From assembly GCA_022749755.1 (NCBI GenBank), contig CM040453.1, positions 7,896,102 to 7,960,101 of the forward strand: a DNA stretch of 64,000 bases, in the 5' to 3' direction. Positions 1 through 10,702 of this stretch are shown here, one piece after another. The DNA comes from Azadirachta indica (taxonomy: Eukaryota > Streptophyta > Magnoliopsida > Sapindales > Meliaceae). The notes below the pieces were generated by a model that worked only from the letters and a program-made list of their open reading frames with translations, was not told where the DNA came from and made no database searches. The position numbers and the translations under genes are program-made. How positions within the stretch are numbered: position 1 is the first letter of the stretch; each line of letters starts with the position of its first letter.

Positions 1-21
1 CAAGATCCCCTCGAACGCCAT
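1..21 (-). CDS. Possible 5' end of a minus-strand gene (partial, runs off window)
   Basis: Read on the minus strand, an ATG at 21-19 opens a frame beginning M-A-F-E-G-I-L and continuing off the left edge. A TATA-like CTATATAAG lies on the same strand at 116-124, about 95 bases upstream. That would leave a leader of about 65 bases, a normal plant arrangement. The 1-300 stretch is also less AT-rich than the DNA to its right, as expected of a gene start. Only seven codons are visible, so no family can be named and the call is tentative. Confidence 0.4.
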
Positions 22-115
22 TGGAACACAATTTTCTCAAAGATAAAACTAAGTCGAGTTCGACATGAGATCTCAATTGGAATTCAAGCAGGCTCCAGTT
101 TGGTTGGGGAGATAA

Positions 116-124
116 CTTATATAG
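116..124 (-). promoter_or_regulatory. TATA-like box for the edge gene
   Basis: CTATATAAG on the minus strand, about 95 bases upstream of the ATG at 21. Spacing is consistent with a core promoter; there is no other support. Confidence 0.35.
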
Positions 125-299
125 TGATGTCTGCAAGGGTATTATTGGTAAACTGTCACCGCCCCTCACCAACTCCCACACTCGATCGTTTGCTTCATTT
201 TGGTGTTTTGGTTGGTAGCGTAGATAGAGTTGTTTGTTTTACTATTTTGCCCTCCCGCGGGTTTGGTTTATTCTCGCTTTGGTTATTTAGGGTTTAATA

Positions 300-790
300 A
301 TAAAAATGAATATTAAAAAAGGAAAAAGTGCTTGTATATTGAAATTGTTTTAAGATAAACTATTGTATTAAATTTGAAATTTAATTATTTTACTCCATTA
401 TTTCCATTATCGTATATAATAAATATAAAAATGTTAATACAAATATTAAGTGATTCAATTCATAAAATCATAAAAAAGACATTCCAGAGATTTAAATATA
501 TATATATATATATATAAATTAATTTTGAGTTGGCCTAGCATATGTTCAATCAGTGCAGGATTCATAGATGCCAGTTCAAAACGTGTCAAGTATTAGAAAA
601 GAAAAAAGTTCAAATGTATATTTATCTTTTATAAAGGATTTCAATGTCAACACTTCATTTGTCAAAGTATTTGTTAAAAGACGGCTTGAAATTTTGTGGG
701 CTACAGATGACGGTATTTTCTGCCAATTTTGAAGGGGCTTAATCTTATTATAGGAGGATTTTAGCCCAATCAAACAAAAAGTAGTAGTTT
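300..790. other. AT-rich spacer, no gene seen
   Basis: AT-rich sequence with a (TA)n run at about 496-516. I see no coding region here. It ends where the inverted-repeat arm of the large palindromic element begins. Confidence 0.6.
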
Positions 791-1575
791 GGTAAATTTC
801 TTTTCTAAAAAAATTTGAAAAATTTTATAAAATAGTCTCAAATTTTTTTGAGTTGTGTAAATAGTTTTTTGTAAAAAAATTTTATTAATCTAATAAAAAA
901 TATATTTTTCAAATTAAATTACTTTTAATAATCTACTTTAATTTTATTTTTACAAAAATCAATTTTTTTACTTTCTTATTACTCTATACTTTGATAAACT
1001 CAAATTTTTATAAACTTAAATTTTTGGAAAATTTTTTAAAATAATTTTAAATTTTTTTGAATTTACATAAATAATCTCTTGTAAAAAAAATTTTATCAAT
1101 TTAATATAAAATATATTTTTCAAACTAAATTATCCTTAATAGCCACTTTAATTTTATTTTTATAAAAGTTAATTTTTTTTATTTTACTCCTTTTTACCAA
1201 ACCAAACCCCTCACCTCTCAAAACTTTCACTTCTTCTTCAACGGCAGCGGCATCAATAGCGAAGACGGTGACGACAAGATAAATTATGCAAACAAAGAGT
1301 TGATTATAGATTGATGACAATAAACAAAAACTATTGGTAATTTTTTTATAGTTTTATTTATATTTTTTCAACATAAATAAATGAAAGAGTTTTTTTCTAG
1401 TATAATTTTTTAGGGAAGCATTTGATTAGAATGGGAAGAAATTTTGCCTGAAAAATGAAGATTTTGTGAAATATTATATTAATTTTGTCAGATAAATGCC
1501 ACTAAATTTCGGAAAAAATTTACCAAGAAGTATAGAAAATTTAGGGAAGCATCAGGTCCCTTTGTGGGCCCCTTT
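791..1575 (+). repeat. Left terminal inverted repeat of the giant element
   Basis: It matches the reverse complement of 17005-17671 over nearly its whole length, by eye roughly three quarters identical. Shared landmarks are a GC-richer patch near 1210-1285, a stretch around 1425-1450 and the GGGCCCC/GGGCTCC block before the AAT array. The outer part is tandemly duplicated with a period of about 210 bases (about 826-985 and 1036-1195), whereas the right copy has one unit. The inner unit is the closer match to the right arm, so the duplication probably arose on the left after the two arms separated. Confidence 0.7.
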
Positions 1576-2788
1576 TAAAAGAAATATAATAATTAATATA
1601 CATAATAATAAAATAAAAATAATAATTATTATTAAATTATTATTAATAAATAATAATTCTATTTTTAATAATAAATTAATAATTCTATTTTTAATTATTC
1701 AATAATAATCAATAAAAATAATTAATATTAATATAGTGGTAAATAATTAATAATAATAAATAATAGTAGTAATATTAATTACTAATAATTAATAATAATA
1801 ATAAATAATTCATAATAATAATAATAATTGATTAATAATAATTAATTCATAATAATAAAGTAATAGTAATAATTCATTAATAATAATAATAATAATAATA
1901 ATAGTAGTAGGTGATGTAATAATAATACCAATTAGTAATAATAATAATGAAATAATAGTAATAATAATTATTACTAATAATATGAGATGTAATAAAAATA
2001 ATTGATTAGTAATAATTAATAATAATAAATAATAGTTAGAATAATTGATTATTAATAATTAATAATATCAATAATAATCAAATAAAAATAATTAATAATA
2101 ATATATTAAATAATTAATAATAATAAATAATAGTAGTAATAATTATTAATAATTAATAAATTAATAATAATGGGAGGTGTAATAATAATATTTATTAATT
2201 ATAATACATAATTCATAATAATAATTTGAGATGTAATAATAATAATAATAATAATTGATCAATAGTAATTAATTCATAATAATAAAGTAATAGTAATAAT
2301 TTAATAATAATACTAATAATAATAATACTACTAGGAGATGTAATAATAATATTAATTAGTAATAATTAATAATAATAAAAAAATAAATAAATAAGAATAG
2401 TAATAATAATAATTGACTAGTAATAATACTAATAATATGAGATGTAATAATAATAATTTATTAGTATTAATAATAAATTAATAATTATAATTTTTAATTA
2501 TTCAATAATCAATTAATTCAATAATAATATAATAGTAAATAATTAATAATAATAATAATAGTATAATAATTAATAATAATTAATAATAGTAGTAATAATT
2601 ATTAATAATTAATAAATTAATAATAATGGGAGGGTGTAATAATAATTTATTAATTATAATACATAATTCATAATAATAATTTGAGATGTAATAATAATAA
2701 TAATAATTGATCAATAGTAATTAATTCATAATAATAAAGTAATAGTAATAATTTAATAATAATATAATAATAATATTAATAATAATGC

Positions 2789-2820
<32 letters not shown>

Positions 2821-3080
2821 GGAGATGTAATAATAATATTAATTAGTAATAATTAATAATAATAAAATAAATAAATAAGAATAGTAATAATAATAATTGA
2901 CTAGTAATAATAATAATAATATGAGATGTAATAATAATAATTGATTAGTATTAATAATAAATTAATAATTATAATTTTTAATTATTCAATAATCAATAAA
3001 TAATTAATAATAATATAATAGTAAATAATTAATAATAATAAATAATAGTAATAATAATAATAATCAATAATTAATAATAA
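1576..3080. repeat. AAT-rich array with higher-order repeat units
   Basis: Almost entirely AAT/TAA/ATA trinucleotides. A longer unit is visible: a block starting with a GGGAGGTGTAAT-type motif at about 2169 recurs at about 2627, giving a period of about 458 bases. Both copies carry the same order of sub-motifs (GAGATGTAAT, TTGATCAATAG, TTGACTAGTAAT). Related partial units occur at 4259-4530 and 8823-9222. No coding potential. Confidence 0.8.
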
Positions 3081-4258
3081 GGGGTTTTAACACATACCTT
3101 CCTGAGGTTTGAAATTTTAATAATTAAATGAAAGGTTTAAAAAAAGATACACTTATCTCTCCTGAACTATTAGTTGACCATCCAATTTTATTTATATAAT
3201 TATAATACCCTTAATTACTTCAAAATAAAGTATAAGAAATTCAATTTGTATGTAATCAAAAATAAATTTAATTTATATTTATTTAAAAATTAGAAATTTA
3301 ATTAATGACAATTTAATTTGCGATTTTAATACTTAGATGAAAATTTTAAGAAAAGACATACTTATCTCTCTTAGACCATTAATTGACCATGTATTTTCAC
3401 TTAAAAAAATTATAATACCCTTAATTGCTTCAAAATAAAGTTTAAAAAACTCAATTTTAATTTATTTGATGTTCAAAAAATTAAAATAATTAAAATTTTG
3501 ATTAATGACAATTATAATTTATATTTATTTAATATTTATTTAAATTAAAATTTTATTTAATGATATTTAAAATTAGTAATTTAGTCATGTTGATATTTTT
3601 TCTAATTTTCCGTCATTGCGTAGTTTCATCAAATTTTTTGTATAGACCTAAAAGTGTACATTTGTTTTACGAGTTATAAGATTGATATTGAAGTGTAAAT
3701 TTAATATGAATGTGTATGACATAAATCTTATATTAAAGTGTTTTTATAAGAAGAGTGAGATTGATAAGGTTATGAAATTGTTTAGTGAAATAAAAAAAAT
3801 ATAGTTTATTACTGGAGAATTTGTAAAAGAGGGGAGTAAAAAGGCGGCAGTTTTACATATTAGGATTTGAGATTTGGATAAATATAATATATGAATAAAA
3901 ATTAAATTTCTATTTTAAGTAAATGTTAAATAAGTGTAAACTAAAATTATCAAGTTAAATTATCATTAATTAAATTTTTAATTTCAATAAATATTAAATA
4001 CACGTAAACTAAAATTGTTAAATTAAATTGTATTAATTAAATTTCTAATTTTTAAATAAATATAAATTAAAATTATTTTTTATTACATACAAATTGAATT
4101 TCTTATACTTTACTTTAAAGTAATTAAGAGTATTATACTCATATAAATAAAATTGGATGGTCAACTAATGGTTCAGGGGAGATAAATGTGCCTTTTTTTA
4201 AATCTTTCATTTAAGTGTTAAAATTTGAAACCTCAGCGGAGGTATGTGTGAAAAACTC
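3081..4258. mobile_element. Non-autonomous DNA transposon with long TIRs, family copy 1
   Basis: It begins GGGGTTTTAACACATACC and ends with the inverted equivalent, near GGTATGTGTGAAAAACTC. Inverted repeats extend about 200 bases or more (3081-~3300 and ~4060-4258). Part of the TIR is repeated internally at about 3320-3440, offset by about 230 bases, giving a nested foldback-like structure. Both flanks are TAA/ATA microsatellite. It lies in the left arm only, so it inserted after the arms were duplicated. A second family member is at 29006-29999. No transposase is encoded. A 3-bp TAA/TTA duplication, as in PIF/Harbinger elements, would be invisible in this context. Confidence 0.75.
3706..3804 (+). 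pseudogene. Possible captured pentatricopeptide-repeat (PPR) fragment
   Basis: A 32-codon frame in the centre of the long-TIR element reads like one and a part PPR helices: VYDINLILKCF, then a KKSEID turn, then KVMKLFSEIKK. This is the spacing of the PPR consensus (V-Y-x-x-L-I-x-x-F...K-x-G-x-x-x-x-A-x-x-L-F-x-x-M). It is short, ends at a stop and has no start context, so it would be a gene-fragment capture rather than a gene. Chance resemblance is possible at this length. Confidence 0.35.
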
Positions 4259-4530
4259 TTTAATAATAACGTGAGGTGTAATAATAATTTATTAATAATA
4301 ATAAATAATTCATAATAATAATATGAGATGTAATAATAATAATAATTGATCAATAATAATTAATTCATAATGATAAAATAATAGTAATAATTTATTATTA
4401 ATAATAATAGGAGGAGATGTAATAACAATATTGATTAGTAATAATTAATAATAAATAAATAAATAAGAATACTAATAATAATTAATAATAATAAAATAAT
4501 AGTAATAATAATTAATTAATAATAATAATT
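4259..4530. repeat. AAT-rich array between the long-TIR element and the viral segment
   Basis: Continuation of the left-arm AAT array after the transposon insertion. It contains the same sub-motifs as 1576-3080 and ends in a TAATAATAATT run directly against viral-like sequence. The 60-odd bases before this junction closely resemble the inner end of the array at 9150-9222. Confidence 0.8.
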
Positions 4531-5143
4531 AAAGAAATAGCTGATGATAAGAACTCTACTCAAAAATTTTCAGTAGGAACATCACCAGATCAGAATGATG
4601 ATCTTTTTGGTGGGCCATTAATCAGGATCCTTTTGAACTGTAAAGGTTTAGTTCAATTATTTATGACAAAACTGCTCAATTATCAGAAGAAGACAAAACT
4701 GCTTTTGGCATAAAAGTATGTGAAGCTCATGACTGACATTAGGCATATGTTTTATTCAAAAGTTGTATTCAATTATTTTACTTTTATTTAAAGTTCAAAT
4801 TATTGTACTCAATTATTTAAAGTTGTAATTATTGATGTAAGCCTCGTAGACCAGATACTCATGCATAAAATCTTCTTCGTTCTTTATTTTTATACAGATG
4901 CTACTTTACAAGTCAATTTGGAGGCAAATTGGAAACTCGAACTCTTTATAAAATTTAGCCATCAATAAAATATTCTTATTCTCAGAAATCATTTGTTCTT
5001 ATTTTATTTCCAAAAACTTATATAACATTTTATTACTTCCTTAAAAAATTCAAATCACTCTTCAAATTTTGATATATTTTCAAATTATTTACTCATCATT
5101 TACTCATCAATTTTTGAGGTGCTGATCCATTCTGGGTATCAAA

Positions 5144-5156
5144 TGGTATCAGAGCC
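5144..5156 (+). promoter_or_regulatory. tRNA-Met primer binding site, viral copy 1
   Basis: TGGTATCAGAGCC is complementary to the 3' end of plant initiator tRNA-Met, the minus-strand primer of Caulimoviridae (also used by many Copia LTR elements). It lies in the leader about 200 bases before the movement-protein frame, and the same site occurs inverted at 15664-15676. Confidence 0.85.
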
Positions 5157-5358
5157 AAAAGATTTTCAAAATTGTCTGAAGCTTTGCTTTATGTTTATGA
5201 GTGTTAAATATTTAGGATTGATATAGATCTACCCATTTAGGAAGTTTGCAGCTAAGAAATGAGTGTTTCGGTGGCTATAAGTCCCATGAGGAGAATAAGG
5301 CAGTAAGACCAGTTTATCTCACCACCCAGTACAACTGACTCTCTCTAGGTATAAGATT

Positions 5359-6088
5359 TTGTTATCTCTGTTGTTTACATGCATAAACATAATCATTGCA
5401 TCATTAATTAGAAAATTTTTAGATTTTAAATCCAAAAATTCCTCTAGGATAATCAGTTCTAAGGAAGTTATGAGTAAAATTCCTAATATAGAAAATTATT
5501 TAGCAAAGGATAAATTACCCAATATTCCTCAAAATGTTATTTATGATGTAGAAAAATTTGACTTTAAGACTACATACTCTATTAAAGAGCATGAAGAAAC
5601 TTTATCTCTTCAAAAAGAATTTGAGGCAATAAAGTTTCTTAATTCCACATCTACTCAATAAATATAAAAATCAAGGTTTTAATTATATTCATTTTGGACT
5701 TGTTCAAATAGCTATTAAACATCTAACTAGAAAAGGTTTAGATTCACCAATATTAATTTTGTTAAGAGATAAAACATTACTCCAATTTCAACATTCTCTT
5801 TTAGGTGTAGTACGGTCAAACCTATAAAACAGTGCAATTTATTTTAATAATGCCCCTAATTTTTAGGTAAGTTTACATGATCCAACCATTTTAGACACTT
5901 TGGTACTTTATATCCATATTCCAGAACTCAAGTTTCAAGCTTCTAGAATTTACTTCAAACAAATTACTTTTCAATTTAACTCTAAATGCTTATTCCAAGA
6001 TGATAGAGGAGAAACCTCTATCTTGAATATTCAAATAGAACATCAAGATATTCCAATACAATCATATACTCCAAAATTACTCAAATGA
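5359..6088 (+). pseudogene. Viral movement-protein region, broken
   Basis: Two open segments (5359-5661 and 5900-6088), with readable but interrupted sequence between them, resemble the 30K-type movement protein of endogenous caulimovirids. Recognisable pieces are an NQGFNYIHFGLVQIAIK stretch just after the first stop and a SLHDPTILDTLVLYIHI stretch before and into the second segment. In a virus this protein modifies plasmodesmata for cell-to-cell spread. Stops follow residue 100 and occur again near 5825 and 5865, so no intact product can be made. The inverted copy at ~14730-15470 is damaged at different positions. Confidence 0.7.
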
Positions 6089-7240
6089 AATGAAATCTCC
6101 ATTCCTAACAAATGGCAGATTAATACTCCCTAAATTTTTAGAAATTTAACCAATAGTAATATTATCCAAAAAAAAGAAAATTCTAATAGTCAAATACTTA
6201 TTAGATTTAATTCCTTCAAGCATCCTAGACATATTCCTGCTTATTCAGACTTCCAAGATTCTAAATCATCATTTTCACTTCCTAATATTTCCATGATAAA
6301 TTAAAAAATAGATATTCAATCTGAGGCCCAATCTTTTGTTAAGTATTCAAAAACAGTAACAGAACCCATACCTAAACCAAGTCATAGGCCAAGTTCTCCA
6401 ACCTTATTATATTTTCAATCCATTAATATTATAGAAAAACATTTTGAAATAGATAAAGATTTTCTTTGTAGAGAATTTATGGATGAAAGCAATACAGAAA
6501 AAAGAGAATGGTTTTTCAAAACCAATGATTTAGATGATCAAGCCTTAATAAGAAATGTTTGGTATGAAAAGATAATAAATACAAAATTACTATTTTATTA
6601 TTCATATGGTTAGAAATGAATTTAGACAAATTCATTTTTAATCCTCCTTATCCATTTTTTAGCCTATATCTTAATGTAGGGACAGCAGCCTTAGTTAAGT
6701 GGCAAATTAAAAAGTATAGATGTATCCAGTTTAAACATCCACTTTTAGAGCCCATTACTATTCAAAATTCAGGAGCCTCTACTTCACCTAATCCATTTAA
6801 AGTGGCGGATAATAGGCCCAACAATGATCTGGCCCAACTAGGAGATATTAAAAGAATTTATGAATAAAAAAATTATCAATATTAGGCTCTCCACACAGTA
6901 GCCAACCATTTAACCCATATACAAGATAAAATAAACCAACTTAAACCTAACCTAACTTTTCCATCTAGTATTTCTCAACCCACTTTTAAGCCTCAAAACC
7001 TAGCCCAACCTGTTACCTTCTCAAAAGTAGACCTTTTAGAACAGATCAACCAAAAATTAGCTAATTTTTCAGGCCCTTCAAATAGTAATGTTAACATGAT
7101 AGATGAAACTTGTAGTAGTAAGTCTAGTTCCACAATAAAAAATTGTCCCACAGAAATAGCCAAGGCCCAATCTGATAGAGCCTCTATTTTGACTAGGAAT
7201 TATTACCCCAAACCAACTCTACCTAATATTCAGTTTGTGG
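6089..7240 (+). pseudogene. Viral linker between movement- and coat-protein regions
   Basis: Decayed coding sequence with open segments rich in Pro, Ser, Asn and Gln, for example 6616-6867. It continues the polyprotein between the two recognised domains. It is absent from copy 2, where sequence matching ~6088 joins directly to sequence matching ~7243. No domain recognised. Confidence 0.5.
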
Positions 7241-8822
7241 AACGTATTAAGTTTTCTACTAAAAAATATTCTTGAGATGCTATCCATGAATGGAATATAG
7301 ATGGCAAATACGAATATCAAATTATGAATGTGCTCCAAGAGACGGAAATGGCATCAACTACTTATAAAGCAAGAAAATGCTCTGACCATCAAGCAGCCAA
7401 ACTTTTAATTGCAGAATTTACAGGATCCCTCTGCTATTGGTGGGATAATAGTTTTTCTTTTATTATTCAGCAATATATTCTCAATTATATAGAAAGATAT
7501 ATAGTAGAAGATGAAGAGGGATTTCAATATAAGAAAGAGTGTGAAAACGCTGTAGAAGTCCTTATTCATACAAATAGATGTGCACTTTGTAGGTAATCTT
7601 GTAGAAGAATTCTAAAGCTCTAAAATAGTTTTAACCACTCTTAGGTGTCCAATTTTAGGTAATTTTAGATGGTATAAAGATATCTTTACAACCTATATAT
7701 TCCAGCATTCAGACCATAATGCATCTTTCTGGAAAAAAATATTCATTTCAGGATTAGCCAAGATTTTTACTAATAAGATACTCAAAAAATTAGTAAAATA
7801 TATTGGTGGTAATGTAATCCCGTAGGATAACATTACTTATGGTCAACTTTTTAGTTTTATTAAAATGGAAGCTTTAACTTTTTGCCAAGAATTTAAGAAT
7901 AAAAAGTATAGTGAAAAAATTTCTTTTAAACAAATTGTAAAAGATTTTTGTAAACAATATGATTATAATGATCTTAGGGCCCCATCCCATAAAAAGCTCA
8001 AATCTATAACTTATTATAAAAAGCCCAATAAGATAGTCAAGCCTATTAAGCTTTATTACAAAAAGCCTAAGAAATGTGGAAAGACCAAATCCAAAAAGCA
8101 ACTCATAGTCTATTAAACCTGCAAACAATCATATCACACTTCTAAGTGTCCATTTGGTTTGAATTTTTCATTGGCCAAAAGAGTTTTTTTAATGATAAAA
8201 ACTATTTTCAAATTTTTTAACGTCGTTTGGTTGACAATGAAAAAAAGGTTTTGAAAATTTAAAAAAGTTGTTTTCCTTCTAATGGAAGAAGCCTAAATTT
8301 TAAACTTTTACCAGTAGAGCTTCCCCAACTTTTTTAAAAGATAAAATATTTAAAATACCCTTACTTAATTTTAAAAATTCTACGTAATTTTTTTAAAATA
8401 AAACATTAAAAATCTGTCTATTAAAGTAATTACTCAAAAATTTCTCAAAAGTCATTTGTGACAACCAAACGATTAATAAATTTTTGTTAAAAACTCTACT
8501 CATAAAAGTTTTACGGGTATAATCTCTACTTTAAAAAACTCTATTTGAAAAGTTATATTAAATGGACCCTAAATAACGTAGAGTTGAGAATAAAATCAAT
8601 GAGATTTTTAAAGATTAGTTCAAACTTAGAAAAAAACTTAGCCAAATACTTTTTAATAAAGAATTTAGTAACCCAATAGAAAGTAGTTCAAACTCAGATA
8701 ATATTCAAATTTTAGGAGATTCTAGTGAAACTATTGATAGTGATAGCAATTTCAAAGAAATTTGTAATTGCAAAACTATCAATATGTTAGGAATAAGTAG
8801 AAAAGTAGATGAACAATTCCTT
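7241..8822 (+). pseudogene. Viral coat-protein region with interrupted zinc knuckle
   Basis: Contains the coat-protein signature with a paired tryptophan (YWWDN, about 7436-7450) and a Lys-rich tail (about 7990-8105). A CCHC knuckle remnant follows (TCK..H.SK, about 8116-8145) in which the first Cys is lost next to a stop. A 424-bp MITE at 8146-8569 splits the knuckle. The acidic, Ser-rich segment normally found after it resumes at 8573 and ends with a CNCK motif near 8770. Stops and frameshifts throughout; not expressible as a capsid. Confidence 0.7.
8146..8569. mobile_element. Tourist-like MITE (PIF/Harbinger type), TAA target duplication
   Basis: The termini are GTGTCCATTT on the left and GGGTCCATTT on the right (inverted), differing at one position in ten, flanked by TAA at 8143-8145 and 8570-8572. 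A 3-bp TAA/TTA duplication and G-rich termini of this kind are typical of PIF/Harbinger MITEs. Length is 424 bases with no coding capacity. Reading across it, the viral frame goes from the knuckle's HTSK directly to ...NKINE, confirming a clean insertion. It is absent from the right arm. Confidence 0.75.
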
Positions 8823-9222
8823 TATAATAATAATAATAATTAATATTAATAATAATGACAATAATAATAATTGATTAGTATTAATAATAAATTAATAATT
8901 ATATTTTTTTAATTATTCAATAATAATCAATAAAATAATTAATAATAATATAATAGTAAATAATTACTAATAATAAATAATAGTAGTAATAATAATTAAT
9001 AATAATTTATTAATAATAATAAATAATTCATAATAATAAAGTCATAATAATAATTTAATAATTATAATTATAATTATAATAATAATTATTATTATAGGAG
9101 ATGTAATAATAATATTGATTAGTAATAATAATAATAAATAAATAAATAAATAAGAATAGTAATAATAATAATTATTAATAATAAAATAATAGTAATAATA
9201 ATTAATTAATAATAATAATTGA
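8823..9222. repeat. AAT-rich array, inner side of viral copy 1
   Basis: The same sub-motifs as the outer arrays occur in the same order (TTGATTAGTATTAAT, TTCATAATAATAAAG, GGAGATGTAAT). Its last ~60 bases closely match those just before the viral segment at 4530. The viral copy therefore appears embedded within one larger tandem array. Confidence 0.75.
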
Positions 9223-10127
9223 TTGTATGGTGTCCATGTGCAAGTTCATTGAGTTGCTTGAATTAGGTCGTTCATTTGACTTTGGCCCTGATCACGATGT
9301 CTTGTTAAGGTATAAGATTGCACTGGATTTATTCGTCGGCAAGTTGTTATAGAATATTGATATATTATACTTTTCTATATATTATCAATATGATATATGA
9401 CAAATATGTATATATTGTTATATTTATATTTTCACGAGATTAAATTAGTCTAAAATAGTGTTAATGGAACATGATCAAGTAAAAAAAATATTCGAATGAT
9501 TACATCCCGACAAAGGAAATTAATGAGGGACATAGTAATAATAATATATTTCAACAATTTTTAGGATAATACAACCAAGTCACGATAACTAACTAATTAC
9601 ATTATGATAAACGAACACTCATATTGGATAACTTTGATTAAAAGCACATTATCTTAAAGATTGTACTTAAAAATATATTATAATACTTGAAATTTCGTAT
9701 ATATGAAATTTTAACCTCGGGGCGGTTTGTATATTTGTTGTGCTGTAGGGCTGTTTGTTATTTATTTTTGTGGGGTTGATATTTTAAAAAAATATTCTTT
9801 TTTTTTATATCTTTTCTTTTTTCTATTTTTGAGGTGTTGTGTAATTTGTATAGGGGGATTTATGTAATATAATAGGAGTATTGCATAGTTTTATCAAGAA
9901 ATATTTTTTCCAAAGGTGATTGCATAATTTACTATAAGAGCTATATGATATTTTTATACTAAAATCATTTTCTGGTATCCTTACTTTTGAGTACCCAAAA
10001 AATATGAGGTACTCAAAAATTAGGGTACCTTCTTGAGTCCCATTTTCAGGTATCTTATGTTCTTTGGATAGATGAAAGTAAGGGTACCCGAAATGGGTAA
10101 CTTATAGGTCCCATTTACTAATAAGTT
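9223..10127. other. Loop segment of the giant element, unrecognised
   Basis: This is not AAT repeat. It contains a 41-codon plus-strand frame at 9227-9352 with balanced, gene-like composition (including FDFGPDHDVLLRYK) that I do not recognise; it may be a captured exon fragment. Further right are a T-rich stretch (9780-9830) and several GGTACC/GGGTACC-type motifs (about 9990-10110) that can pair with each other. No family could be assigned. Confidence 0.4.
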
Positions 10128-10407
10128 TATTATTTAAATAATTAATAATATAATAATAAATAAATTAATATTATAATAATAATAATAATAAAATGAAAGT
10201 AAATATAATAATTAATAATAATAATAAATAATAATAGTAATAGTTAATAATAATAAAATAATATTAGTAATAATAATTGATTAATAATAATAAATAAGAA
10301 AAATAATTAATTAATTAATAATACAACAATATTAGTAAGAAAAACGATTAATTAACAATAATAAAATAAAAGTAATAATAATTTATTAATAATAATTAAT
10401 AATATTT
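10128..10407. repeat. AAT-rich array in the loop
   Basis: Degenerate AAT/TAA repeats, shorter and less ordered than the arm arrays. No gene. Confidence 0.7.
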
Positions 10408-10702
10408 GTTTTTGGGTATCCAAAATTTCCTTACTACCAATTCTTTTACTTCTAATCTTAATATTGTTATAATTAATCAAATAAGTTGTGACACATTAAA
10501 CTTTTCAGTACAAAAAAAAAATTATAATTCTAAAATACCTATTCCATGACGACAAAGACTAACAACATGATGATAGTATTAGTTACAATGGAGCCTTTTA
10601 AGCATTAAAATTATTTTAATAATACAACATCAATATTTTCATTCATTACATGAGTAATAATAATCTTGACTCTACAAAAAACAAATAATATGATTATGTT
10701 AG
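10408..10702. other. Spacer 3' of the MULE transposase remnant
   Basis: AT-rich non-coding sequence following the transposase C-terminus. No recognisable feature. Confidence 0.5.

Larger units (their letters stand above)
4531..8822 (+). mobile_element. Endogenous pararetrovirus fragment, copy 1 (Caulimoviridae)
   Basis: In order, it holds the decayed tail of an upstream viral reading frame (about 4531-4640), a non-coding leader with TATA-like motifs, a tRNA-Met primer site (5144-5156), a movement-protein region (5359-6088), a linker (6089-7240), and a coat-protein region with zinc-knuckle remnant (7241-8145, resuming 8573-8822). The frame is broken by many stops and frameshifts. No protease, reverse transcriptase or RNase H sequence is seen, so this is a partial, non-functional copy. 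It lies inside an AAT array on both sides. An inverted, shorter copy is at 13807-16268. Genus cannot be settled by eye; the order resembles petu-/florendovirus-like endogenous elements. Confidence 0.8.

Noticed and set aside
5144..5156. Reading the tRNA-Met site as part of a Copia LTR retrotransposon
   Set aside because: No LTR pair, integrase or Copia gag/pol is seen. The downstream movement-protein-like and coat-protein-like regions fit Caulimoviridae.
7874..8128. Minus-strand frame of 84 codons over the viral coat-protein tail, and the matching plus-strand frame at 13815-14078
   Set aside because: Both are antisense to the Lys-rich coat-protein tail. The same shadow appears in both copies because the copies are homologous.
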